From positions 62,001-126,000 of the forward strand of contig NZ_PQFZ01000010.1 of NCBI RefSeq assembly GCF_002917105.1: a stretch of 64,000 nucleotides of DNA, written 5' to 3'. This document shows, piece after piece, positions 16,788 to 24,860 of this stretch. Under the pieces are notes generated by a model. The model did not search any database, was not told where the DNA came from, and was given only the letters and a program-made list of their open reading frames with translations. How positions within the stretch are numbered: position 1 is the first letter of the stretch; each line of letters opens with the position of its first letter. The position numbers and the translations under genes are program-made. This stretch comes from Allobosea psychrotolerans (GTDB lineage: Bacteria; Pseudomonadota; Alphaproteobacteria; Rhizobiales; Beijerinckiaceae).

Positions 16788-17519
16788 ATGCAAACCGACA
16801 TCGCCATCGGCACGATCACGCCCTCGGGCAACCGCACGGTCGAGCGCGTGACGCAAGCGATCTGCGCCACGCTGCAAGGCGTGACGCCCCTGTTCACGCG
16901 CATCCCCGTCTTCGGCAACACCAGCCCCGACCAGGCCGCGGCCAACCCCTATGACTGGCCGGCGATGCTGCAGGCGGCGGACTTGCTGAGCCATGCCGAG
17001 CCCGCCGCGATCTGCTGGAACGGCTCGAAGGGCGGAGATTACGGCTTCGACATCGACGAACGGCTTTGCGCCGACATCGCCGCGCGGACCGGACTGCCCG
17101 CAGTGACCTCGGCCTTGGCGACGCTCACTTTGCTGCGACGGCTAGATGCACAGCGCATCGCGCTGATCACGCCCTACACCGCCGCCGCCCACGCCCGAGG
17201 CATCGCCAATTTCACCGCCAAGGGCTTCGCCGTCGTCGCCGAGCGCCATGCCGGCCTGAGCGACAATCTCTCCTATGGCGCGGTGCCGCCAGTCGAGATC
17301 GCCGCGATGGCGCGGGCGGCCGTGGCGGAGGGCTCTGCCGAGGCGATCGTCATCTTCTGCACCAATTTCAACGGCGCTCCCGTCGCAGCCATGCTCGAGG
17401 CGCAGACCGGTTTGCCCGTGATCGATTCGGCCGCAGCCGGCTCCTGGGCCGCGCTCAGGGCAGCCGGCGTCGAGACGAGCCGGGCCGTCGCAAGTTGGGG
17501 CCGAATTTTCAGCCTCTGA
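16788..17519 (+). CDS. Asp/Glu racemase superfamily protein (maleate isomerase / arylmalonate decarboxylase-like)
   Basis: 243 aa from the ATG at 16788. Two cysteines stand at the places of the catalytic pair: Cys76 in ICWNGS and Cys191 in IFCTNFNG. The first is followed by Trp-Asn-Gly, not the usual Thr/Ala-Ser. IGTITPSGNRTVERV at the N-terminus resembles maleate cis-trans isomerases and arylmalonate decarboxylases. The family uses cysteine thiolates to isomerise, racemise or decarboxylate small acids or hydantoins. It lies between the TRAP operon and the TetR-Liv operon; a hairpin separates it from the former. Substrate unknown. Confidence 0.8.
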   Translation: MQTDIAIGTITPSGNRTVERVTQAICATLQGVTPLFTRIPVFGNTSPDQAAANPYDWPAMLQAADLLSHAEPAAICWNGSKGGDYGFDIDERLCADIAARTGLPAVTSALATLTLLRRLDAQRIALITPYTAAAHARGIANFTAKGFAVVAERHAGLSDNLSYGAVPPVEIAAMARAAVAEGSAEAIVIFCTNFNGAPVAAMLEAQTGLPVIDSAAAGSWAALRAAGVETSRAVASWGRIFSL

Positions 17520-17633
17520 CCACCGGGAACAGCCAGCTCCCTGACATTTCACGCCCGCCTCCGATCCAGGCAATCGACGCATAAGAAACATGCTTGACTG
17601 TTTGCAAAAGGAGTCGCAGCTTTCGATCGTCCT

Positions 17634-18308
17634 GTGGGGTCGAGGCTTGGCGTGAGCGGAACCGGTAAAAGACGATCCCAAAAGGAACGCAGCGCGGAAA
17701 CCTCGACGCGGCTGATGAACGCGACGATCGACCTGCTGCATGATCGGGGCCTCGCCCGCACCACCACCCCGGAGATCGCCCGCCAGGCCGGTGTCTCACG
17801 CGGCGCGCTGACGCATCATTTCACCACCCGCGAGGCGATCATCAGCGTCTCCGTCGCGGACATGCTCAGCCAGACCACGCGCGACCTGCACCGCTTCGCC
17901 GAGGATTTCATCGCCCGCGGCGGCTCCAGCGACGAGATCGTCGACTATATCTGGCAGATGATGGACGATCGGCTGTTCTACGTGACGATGGAGTATCTGC
18001 CCGAAGCCCGGCACAATCCCGACTTCAGAGCCGAACTCATCCCCACAGTGCGCGATTTCCACGCCGGTCTCGATGCGATCTGGACGGCGCTTGCGGCCCG
18101 CACCGGCGTCGACCCCGATCACACCCGCATCGTCATGAACGCGACGATGTGCCTCGTCCGCGGCATGATCAGCCAGACGGTGCTGCGCCCCAACGATCCC
18201 GCCTATTATCAGGAGATGCTGGCCTTCTGGAAGCAGCAGGTCCGCCAGCAATTCCCGATCGAGGCCGCTTCCTCGCAGGAGTCCAGGCGCAAGGCGGGCA
18301 CACGATGA
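17634..18308 (+). CDS. TetR-family transcriptional regulator
   Basis: About 224 aa. No ATG fits; the start is a GTG at 17634, or the GTG at 17652 giving 218 aa. The DNA-binding part (about residues 18-70) reads RLMNATIDLLHDRGLARTTTPEIARQAGVSRGALTHHFTTREAIISVSV, a textbook TetR N-terminus. The ligand domain follows, with LFYVTMEYLPEARHNPDFRAEL. Its stop overlaps the ATG of the first Liv ATPase by four bases, so the regulator is the first gene of the operon it probably controls. I could not find a convincing operator in the 114 bases upstream. Confidence 0.9.
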   Translation: MGSRLGVSGTGKRRSQKERSAETSTRLMNATIDLLHDRGLARTTTPEIARQAGVSRGALTHHFTTREAIISVSVADMLSQTTRDLHRFAEDFIARGGSSDEIVDYIWQMMDDRLFYVTMEYLPEARHNPDFRAELIPTVRDFHAGLDAIWTALAARTGVDPDHTRIVMNATMCLVRGMISQTVLRPNDPAYYQEMLAFWKQQVRQQFPIEAASSQESRRKAGTR

Positions 18309-19069
18309 CGGCTGCCCTGACCATCGACGGGCTGAAGCTCGACTTCTATGGCGTGCATGTGCTGCGCGGCGTCGACTTCACCGTTCCCGCCGGCTCCTTC
18401 ACCGGGCTGATCGGCCCCAATGGCGCCGGCAAATCGACCTTGTTCAACGCCGTCTCCGGGCTCTACCGCCCCAAGGCCGGCTCGGTCCGGCTCGGCCAAG
18501 CCGAGACCACCGGCCTGCCCCCTGAAAAGCTCGTTGCGGCCGGGCTGGTGCGCTCATTCCAGCTTGCGCGCGGCTTTCCCAAGCTCAGCGTCTTCCAGCA
18601 CCTGATGCTCTATGGCGCCGGGCAGCCTGGCGAGAACCTGCTGGCGGCGATGCTGCGCTCGGCTGCAGCGCGGCGACGGGAGCAGGAGCTCACCGAGCGC
18701 GCTTTCGGCATCGCGCGGCGGCTCAAGCTCGACCATGTGCTGGACAATCCGGTGACGGCGCTCTCGGGCGGGCAGAAGAAGCTGGTCGAGATCGGGCGCG
18801 CCTTGATGGCGGACCCCAAGATCCTGCTGCTCGACGAGCCGATGGCCGGCGTCAATCCGAGCCTCACCGAACAGATCGCCGATCACCTCGTCGCGCTGAA
18901 CCGGGACGGGCTGACCATCTGCCTGATCGAGCATGACATGGCGCTGATCAAGCGGCTCTGCGCGCCCGTCATCGTGATGGCCGAGGGCAAGACCCTGACG
19001 CAAGGCAGCTTCGACGAGGTCGCCTCCGACATCCGCGTGCAGGAAGCCTATCTCGGGAGGCGGCATTGA
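18305..19069 (+). CDS. livG: Branched-chain amino acid-type ABC transporter ATPase (LivG-like)
   Basis: 254 aa. Walker A GPNGAGKS (37-44), Q-loop in LVRSFQLARGFPKLSVFQHL, signature LSGGQKKLVEIGRAL and Walker B ILLLDEPMAGVNP are all intact, followed by the switch His in CLIEHDM. The order and the PMAGVNP ending are those of LivG. It pairs with the LivF-like subunit that follows and powers the LivHM permease. Start fixed by the ATGA overlap with the TetR gene. Confidence 0.92.
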   Translation: MTAALTIDGLKLDFYGVHVLRGVDFTVPAGSFTGLIGPNGAGKSTLFNAVSGLYRPKAGSVRLGQAETTGLPPEKLVAAGLVRSFQLARGFPKLSVFQHLMLYGAGQPGENLLAAMLRSAAARRREQELTERAFGIARRLKLDHVLDNPVTALSGGQKKLVEIGRALMADPKILLLDEPMAGVNPSLTEQIADHLVALNRDGLTICLIEHDMALIKRLCAPVIVMAEGKTLTQGSFDEVASDIRVQEAYLGRRH

Positions 19070-19071
19070 GC

Positions 19072-19803
19072 ATGGCGCAGGGCGACCTGGCGAAGGACGG
19101 CCTGCTCGCCGTCGATGGGGTCGTCGCCGGCTATGGCGCGGCCGAACAGATCCTGAAGGGATGCTCGCTGCGGGTCGGAGCCGGCGAGATCGTCTCGATC
19201 ATCGGCCCCAATGGAGCCGGCAAGTCGACGCTGCTGAAAACGATCGCCGGGCTGGTCTCTGCGCGCGAGGGCGCGATCGTCCTGAACGGAGCCGACGTAA
19301 CCGGCGAGGGCGCGCTCGGCCGCGCCAGGCACGGCATCGGCTTCGTGCCGCAGGAGCGCAATGTCTTTGGCGCGATGACGGTTGCCGAGAACCTCGAGAT
19401 CAGCGGCTTCCAGGAGCCCGGCAAGATGCGCGAGCGCAGCGAGGAACTTTATGCCCGCTACCCGATGCTGGCGGGCAAGAGGCGCGCGCTCGCCCGCACG
19501 CTCTCGGGCGGCCAGCGCCAGATCCTCGCCATGGCGATGGGCCTGATGAATGCGCCCGCCCTGCTCCTGCTCGACGAGCCGACGGCCGGCCTCTCGCCCA
19601 AGGCCGCCGAGGAGCTGTTCGAGGCGATCGTGGCGCTGAACAAGGGCGGCCTGCCGATCCTGATGGTCGAGCAGCATGCGCTCGAAGCCCTCGAGATCTC
19701 GACGCGCGGCTATGTCCTCGTCTCCGGGCGCAACAGCCGCGAGGGCTCAGGCCCCGCACTCGCCGCCGACCCAGAAATCCGCCGCCTCTTCCTCGGCGGC
19801 TGA
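19072..19803 (+). CDS. livF: Branched-chain amino acid-type ABC transporter ATPase (LivF-like)
   Basis: 243 aa from the ATG at 19072; a TTG at 19066 that overlaps the LivG stop would add two residues. Motifs: Walker A GPNGAGKS, FVPQERNVFGAMTVAENLEI (Q-loop, LivF style), LSGGQRQILAMAMGLM and LLLLDEPTAGLSP, then MVEQHALEALEI. LivF ATPases typically carry VEQ rather than IEH at the switch, as here. Works with LivG as a heterodimer. Confidence 0.92.
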   Translation: MAQGDLAKDGLLAVDGVVAGYGAAEQILKGCSLRVGAGEIVSIIGPNGAGKSTLLKTIAGLVSAREGAIVLNGADVTGEGALGRARHGIGFVPQERNVFGAMTVAENLEISGFQEPGKMRERSEELYARYPMLAGKRRALARTLSGGQRQILAMAMGLMNAPALLLLDEPTAGLSPKAAEELFEAIVALNKGGLPILMVEQHALEALEISTRGYVLVSGRNSREGSGPALAADPEIRRLFLGG

Positions 19804-19867
19804 TCACGATGCCGACCTGATCCAAGCCGACCGACCAAGAAACCAGCAATCATAACAGGGGATGACC

Positions 19868-21073
19868 ATGACCGAATTCCTGACCGACCGCCGCACGCTG
19901 CTCGGCGGCGCTGCCGCGCTTGCCGGCCTCTCCGCCTTGCCGAAGCTCGCTTTGGCGCAAGGTGCACCGATCAGGATCGGCACGCTGACGCCACTGACCG
20001 GTTCGGGCGGCCCCTATGGTCCGCTGATGGTCAAGGCCGTGAAGGCGGTTATCGACGAGGTCAACGCCGCCGGCGGCGTGCTGGGACGCAAGGTCGAGCT
20101 CGTCTCGGAAGACGACCAGACCAATCCGGAAGCCGGCGTGCGCGCCGCGCGCAAGCTGATCGACGTCGACAAGGTCTCGGCGATCCTGGGCACCTGGGCT
20201 TCCTCGGTGACGACCGCCGTCGCCCCGCTCTGCTGGGAATCGAAGACCTTCCTCTGCACCACCTCCGGCGCGGATTCGATCACCGCCCTGCCGCATCAGG
20301 GCTATCTGATCCGCACCCAGCCGACGACGACGCTGCAGGGTCGCAAATTCGGCGAGTTCGCGATCGCCCAGGGCGCCAAGCGCGTCTTCTTCCTCTCGCC
20401 GCAGACGCCCTTCGCCAAGAGCCAGTTCGACAACATCACCGAGGCCGTGAAGAAGGCCGGCGGCGAGACCGCCTCCCTGATCTATGACGACAAGAAGCCG
20501 GCCTACCGCACCGAGATCGACGAGGTGCTGCGCTTCAAGCCCGACGCCATCGTCTTCGGCGGCTACACCCCCGACACCGCCGTGATGCTGAAGGATCTCT
20601 ACCGGGCCGATTTCAAGGGCCTGAAGATCGCCTTCGGCTATTCGGTCAACCAGAAGCTGATCGAGAGCGTCCCCGCCGAGGTCGTCGACAAGACCTTCAT
20701 GATCTCGCCCTCGCCGGCCGAAGGCTCCAAGGCCTATGAGAAGCTGGTGAAGCTCATCGGCGTCGCCTCACCCGATCCCTACACCACCCAGATCTATGAC
20801 CACATCAACCTCGTGCTAATGGCGATCGCGATCGCGGGCGACGCTTCGGGCAGCGCGATCAAGGACAATATCCGCAAGGTCAGCCAGGCTCCCGGCGGCG
20901 CCAAGATCGATAATGCCGTCGACGGGCTGAAGGCGATCGCCGCCAAGCAGGCGGTCGATTATGACGGCGCCAGCGGCCCCTGCGACTTCACCGAGATCGG
21001 CGACATCAGCGACTCCAAGTTCCGCTACGAGCAGGTCCAGTCCGGCAAGATCGCCCTGGTCAAGATCGCCTGA
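19868..21073 (+). CDS. livK: ABC transporter substrate-binding protein (LivK/Peripla_BP_6 type)
   Basis: 401 aa from the ATG at 19868, six bases after AGGGG; an ATG two codons earlier sits directly on the AGGGG. The leader carries twin arginines (TDRRTLLGGAAALAGLSALP) and ends near ALAQ-G. The mature start IRIGTLTPLTGSGGPYGPLM and VNAAGGVLGRKVELVSEDDQTNPEAG are the hallmark of the family. These proteins bind amino acids, amides, urea or aromatic acids. An amidohydrolase at the end of this operon points to an amide or cyclic amide, but this is inference. Confidence 0.9.
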   Translation: MTEFLTDRRTLLGGAAALAGLSALPKLALAQGAPIRIGTLTPLTGSGGPYGPLMVKAVKAVIDEVNAAGGVLGRKVELVSEDDQTNPEAGVRAARKLIDVDKVSAILGTWASSVTTAVAPLCWESKTFLCTTSGADSITALPHQGYLIRTQPTTTLQGRKFGEFAIAQGAKRVFFLSPQTPFAKSQFDNITEAVKKAGGETASLIYDDKKPAYRTEIDEVLRFKPDAIVFGGYTPDTAVMLKDLYRADFKGLKIAFGYSVNQKLIESVPAEVVDKTFMISPSPAEGSKAYEKLVKLIGVASPDPYTTQIYDHINLVLMAIAIAGDASGSAIKDNIRKVSQAPGGAKIDNAVDGLKAIAAKQAVDYDGASGPCDFTEIGDISDSKFRYEQVQSGKIALVKIA

Positions 21074-21088
21074 TCGGGACCCGGCTCA

Positions 21089-21952
21089 GTGACCCTCCTC
21101 CTCCAGGCGCTCATCAACGGGCTGATGACCGGGGCGCTGATCGCCGTTCCGGCGATCGGCTTCTCCGCGATCTTCGCGGTGCTGCGCTATCCGAACTTCG
21201 CCATCGCCTCCTACGCCACCATCGGCGCCTTCGCCGCCTGGTGGGCCAATGCGGTGGCGGGGCTGCCCATCATACCGGCGCTCGCCATCGCCTTTGCGGT
21301 GACGGGCGTGGTCGGCGTCGTGGCGGAGGAGACCTCGCTGAAGCGCCTGCGCGACAATGGCGCGCTGATCGTGGCCATCGCCTCGATCGCGCTCAACCTC
21401 GTGCTCGAGAACATCGTCCGCTTCATCTTCGGCAACGACATGAAGGGCTATGACTTGCCGCTGGCGCGCGACCTGCGCTTCGGCGAATTGCGCATCGGCC
21501 CGCAGCAGCTCCAGAGCCTTGCCCTCTCCGTCGTGATCATGGCGGCGATGTTCCTGTTCCTGCGCTACACCCGCTTCGGCAAGGCGATGCGCGCAGTCGC
21601 CGACAACCCCGATCTCGCCCGCCTGAAGGGCATCGACCCGGCCAGGATCGCGATCGTCACGGTCTTTCTCGGTGCCGGACTGTCTGGCGTCGGCGGCGTG
21701 CTGATCGGGCTCGACACCTCGATCGACCCGCTCACCGGCTACCGCGTGTTGCTCTCGGTCTTCGCCGCCGCCGTGCTCGGCGGGCTCGGCTCGATTCCCG
21801 GAGCGGTGGTCGGCGCGCTCGCGCTCGGCATCGCCGAGGAGCTCGCCTTGATCGCGGTGCCGGCGACCTATCGCACCGCCGTCGGGTTTGTGGCGATCCT
21901 GATCATGCTGACCTTCCGCCCGCGCGGCATCCTGGGCGAAAGGGCGGCCTGA
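21089..21952 (+). CDS. livH: Branched-chain amino acid-type ABC permease (LivH-like)
   Basis: 287 aa starting at a GTG (21089), about 15 bases after the binding-protein stop. Eight or so membrane spans. The LivH marks LQALINGLMTGALIAVPAIGFS at the N-terminus and RAVADNPDLARLKGIDPARI, the cytoplasmic loop that docks the ATPases, are clear. The stop shares one base with the livM start. Confidence 0.9.
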   Translation: MTLLLQALINGLMTGALIAVPAIGFSAIFAVLRYPNFAIASYATIGAFAAWWANAVAGLPIIPALAIAFAVTGVVGVVAEETSLKRLRDNGALIVAIASIALNLVLENIVRFIFGNDMKGYDLPLARDLRFGELRIGPQQLQSLALSVVIMAAMFLFLRYTRFGKAMRAVADNPDLARLKGIDPARIAIVTVFLGAGLSGVGGVLIGLDTSIDPLTGYRVLLSVFAAAVLGGLGSIPGAVVGALALGIAEELALIAVPATYRTAVGFVAILIMLTFRPRGILGERAA

Positions 21953-22866
21953 TGCTGTCTTATGTCATCTTCACCCTGACGCTCTGCGGCATCTACGCCC
22001 TGCTCGCGCTCAGCCTCAACCTGATCTGGGGCGGGGTCGGCCTCGTCAATCTCGGCCTCGCCGGCTTCTTCGCGGTCGGCGCCTACGCCTCCGCGATCGC
22101 GACGGGAGCCGGTGCGCCCGTCCTGATCGGCTGGGGAGCTGCGCTCGTGGTCGGCGCGGTCGTCGGCCTCGTCGTCACCTTCGCCACCTTGCGCCTGCGC
22201 GACGACTATCTCGCCATCGTGACGCTGGGCTTCGCCGAGGTCATCCGCCTCGTCGCGCTGAACGAGCGCTGGCTGACTAAGGGTTCGGACGGCATCTCCG
22301 GCATCAAGGCGCCGCTCAAGGCCGAACTCGGCCTGCAGGGTTTCAGCATCTTCTATCTCGGCCTCGTCACGCTGATCGTGCTCGTGGTCTGGGCGCTGCT
22401 GCGGCGGCTCGATCTCTCCCCTTACGGACGCACCATGAAGGCGATCCGCGAGGATCAGCAGCTCGCCGCCTTCGCCGGCAAGACCGTGCTGCGCTTCAAG
22501 CTCCAGGCCTTCGCGCTCTCGGCCGCGATCGCTGCGCTGTCGGGCGCGCTCTACGCGCATTTCCAATCCTATATCTCACCGGACCATTTCCAGCCACTGA
22601 TCACGATCTACATCTTCCTCGCCGTCACCGCCGGCGGCGTCGGCCGTCCCAGCGGAGCGGTGCTTGGCGCCTATCTCGTCGTGATCTTCCTGGAAGCAAC
22701 GCGCTTCGCCACGGAATGGCTGCCCGGCCTCCAGCCCGTCCAGATCGCCGCCATGCGCGAGATGATGATCGGCGTCGCGCTGATCCTCGTGCTGCATCTA
22801 CGCCCGCAAGGCATCATGCCCGAGCGAATTCCCAAGGCTCCTCGCCAACCCACGCCCAGCGCCTGA
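21952..22866 (+). CDS. livM: Branched-chain amino acid-type ABC permease (LivM-like)
   Basis: 304 aa, roughly eight to ten spans. LALSLNLIWGGVGLVNLGLAGFFAVGAYASAI and the coupling loop GRTMKAIREDQQLAAFAGKTVLRFKLQAF are typical of LivM. One-base overlap with livH (TGATG). Completes the transporter livG-livF-livK-livH-livM; the order is unusual in that the two ATPases come first. Confidence 0.9.
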   Translation: MLSYVIFTLTLCGIYALLALSLNLIWGGVGLVNLGLAGFFAVGAYASAIATGAGAPVLIGWGAALVVGAVVGLVVTFATLRLRDDYLAIVTLGFAEVIRLVALNERWLTKGSDGISGIKAPLKAELGLQGFSIFYLGLVTLIVLVVWALLRRLDLSPYGRTMKAIREDQQLAAFAGKTVLRFKLQAFALSAAIAALSGALYAHFQSYISPDHFQPLITIYIFLAVTAGGVGRPSGAVLGAYLVVIFLEATRFATEWLPGLQPVQIAAMREMMIGVALILVLHLRPQGIMPERIPKAPRQPTPSA

Positions 22867-22878
22867 AAGCAGCCCATC

Positions 22879-23367
22879 ATGTCAGACGATCTCGCCACCC
22901 TCGCGGCCCTGCTCAAGGAGCCGGGTCAGCCCGACACCGTGTTCAAGGCGTTCGACGCCATCGCCAAGCGCCTTGTCGGCCACGAGCTGTTCACGCTGCT
23001 CTATGTCGACGGCTCCGAGGTCGCGCGCATCTATTCCAACCGACCGGCCGAATATCCCGTCTCCGGCCGCAAGCCGATGGGCCCGACGCCCTGGGGCAAG
23101 CATGTCATGGAGGGCCAGAAGCCCTATCTCGGCAAGGACAAGGCCGGCATCCGCTGGGCCTTCTTCGACCATGAACTGATCGAGAGCATGGGGCTCGGCT
23201 CCGTCATCAACGTGCCCGCGATCTATGACGGCAAGGTCATCGGCACGATCAACCTGCTCGCGCCCGAGGGCCATTATCGCGAGGAGCACGTTGCTCCCAT
23301 CGAGCGTCTCGCGCCGATGATCGTGCCCGGCTTCCTGGCCGCCCGCGCCGCCGCGCGCGCGCTTTGA
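22879..23367 (+). CDS. GAF-domain protein
   Basis: 162 aa, a single GAF-like fold and little else. Visible pieces: LFTLLYVDGSEVARIYSNRPAEYPVSGRKPMG, the central HVMEGQKPYLGKDKAGIRWAF, and LGSVINVPAIYDGKVIGTINLLAPEGHY, the typical last strands of a GAF domain. GAF domains bind small ligands or act as redox sensors. It is embedded in the Liv operon 12 bases after livM, so it probably senses or handles the transported compound. Stand-alone GAF proteins of this kind are known beside Liv genes but have no fixed role. Confidence 0.8.
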   Translation: MSDDLATLAALLKEPGQPDTVFKAFDAIAKRLVGHELFTLLYVDGSEVARIYSNRPAEYPVSGRKPMGPTPWGKHVMEGQKPYLGKDKAGIRWAFFDHELIESMGLGSVINVPAIYDGKVIGTINLLAPEGHYREEHVAPIERLAPMIVPGFLAARAAARAL

Positions 23368-23396
23368 TACCCATCCTGCTCCAGCGGAGAACACCC

Positions 23397-24632
23397 GTGG
23401 CTTCCACCCTCTTCATCAATGCCCGCATCGTCGACGGCACCGCGCCCGAAGCGGGCGCTCCCGTCAGCGTCCTCGTCGAGGGCAACACCATCCGCGAGGT
23501 CGGCAAATCCGTGACCTCGGCCAAGGCCAAGGTTGTCGACCTCAAGGGCAAGACCCTGATGCCCGGCCTGATCGACGCCCATGTCCATGTCGTCGCCGGC
23601 GTCGCCGATCTCGGCAAGAACGCCCTGCTGCCGGATTCGCTCGTCACCGCACGCTCCTTCGTGATCATGCGCGAGATGCTGCTGCGCGGTTTCACCACTG
23701 TGCGCGATGTCGGCGGCGCCGATTTCGGCCTGAAGCAGGCGACCGAGGAAGGCCATTTCCCAACGCCACGCCTCGTCATCTCCGGCAAGGCGCTGAGCCA
23801 GACCGGCGGCCACGCCGATTTCCGCGGCCGCTATGACGACCGCGCTGCGGTGAGCGACCGCCACCGCCTCGGCGCGCTCGGGCGCATCTGCGACGGGCTC
23901 GACCAGGTTCGCCGCGCCGCGCGCGAGGAAATGAAGGGCGGGGCCGACTTCATCAAGATCATGGCCAATGGCGGCTGCGCCTCGCCGACCGACCCGATCC
24001 ATTTCCTCGGCTTCTCCGTCAGCGAACTCGAGGCCATCGTCGAGGAGGCCAGGATGGCGGGCACTTACGTCTCCGCCCATGTCTATACCGACGAGGCGAT
24101 CCGCCGCTGCGTCGAGGCCGGCGTGCATTCGCTTGAGCACTGCAACCTGATCCAGGCAGAAACCGCCAAGCTCGCAGCCTCGAAGGGCGCGGTCGCCGTG
24201 CCGACGCTGGTGACCTATGACAAGCTCGTCAGCGACGGCCCCAAGCTCGGCTTCCCGCCCGATTCCGTCGCCAAGGTCGATGTCGTCCGCTCCGCCGGCA
24301 TGGAATCGCTCGCGATCATGAAGAAGGCCGGCCTCGCCATGGCCTATGGCAGCGACCTGCTCGGCGAGATGCATCGCTACCAGTCGGAAGAGTTCGTCAT
24401 CCGCGGGCGTGCCTTGCCGGCCCATGAGGTGATCGCCTCGGCGACCCATATCGCCGCCAAGCTGCTTAAGCTCGAGGGCAAGATCGGCACGGTGGCGGCA
24501 GGCGCTTATGCCGACCTGATCGTCGTCGATGGCGACCCGCTCAAGGATCTCTCGCTGCTGACCCGCCAGGGCAAGCACATGCCCTTGATCATGAAGGGCG
24601 GCGCCTTCGTGAAGCGCGCCAGCTTGAACTGA
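23397..24632 (+). CDS. Metal-dependent amidohydrolase (imidazolonepropionase-like)
   Basis: 411 aa starting at a GTG with GGAGAA eight bases before. The amidohydrolase metal motif is LIDAHVHV (His62, His64). A candidate carboxylated lysine is in DFIKIMANGG, further histidines in SAHVYTD and GVHSLEHC, and the metal Asp in MAYGSDLLGEM. Closest in style to the Xaa-Pro/imidazolonepropionase-like amidohydrolases, which split amide bonds of dipeptides, lactams or cyclic compounds. Last gene of the TetR-Liv operon and the best indication of what it imports. A palindromic repeat follows immediately. Confidence 0.88.
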   Translation: MASTLFINARIVDGTAPEAGAPVSVLVEGNTIREVGKSVTSAKAKVVDLKGKTLMPGLIDAHVHVVAGVADLGKNALLPDSLVTARSFVIMREMLLRGFTTVRDVGGADFGLKQATEEGHFPTPRLVISGKALSQTGGHADFRGRYDDRAAVSDRHRLGALGRICDGLDQVRRAAREEMKGGADFIKIMANGGCASPTDPIHFLGFSVSELEAIVEEARMAGTYVSAHVYTDEAIRRCVEAGVHSLEHCNLIQAETAKLAASKGAVAVPTLVTYDKLVSDGPKLGFPPDSVAKVDVVRSAGMESLAIMKKAGLAMAYGSDLLGEMHRYQSEEFVIRGRALPAHEVIASATHIAAKLLKLEGKIGTVAAGAYADLIVVDGDPLKDLSLLTRQGKHMPLIMKGGAFVKRASLN

Positions 24633-24646
24633 AGCGCCCCCGCTCG

Positions 24647-24734
24647 CCGTCATTGCGAGCGCAGCGAAGCAATCCAGAGAGGCTGACACGCAAGCCTCTG
24701 GATTGCTTCGTCGCTACGCTCCTCGCAATGACGG
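24647..24734. repeat. Palindromic repeat element after the amidohydrolase
   Basis: CCGTCATTGCGAG at the left pairs with CTCGCAATGACGG at the right, and GAAGCAATCCAGAG pairs with CTCTGGATTGCTTC inside; the whole 88-bp unit folds as an interrupted hairpin. Elements of this form are common between genes in Bradyrhizobium-like and Bosea-like genomes (general knowledge). It may also end the upstream transcript. I see nothing else in the next 120 bases before the M81 gene. Confidence 0.8.
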
Positions 24735-24860
24735 CGGTCCTGCCTGCTAAAGCGGCGACCCCATGCATAATCGCGCAGGCATCTGACCAGAATTGAACCT
24801 TGGCCCCCATGGGCCTTGCGTGCTTACCTGCCGCCTCGCTGCAACGATCGAGGAACCGTC

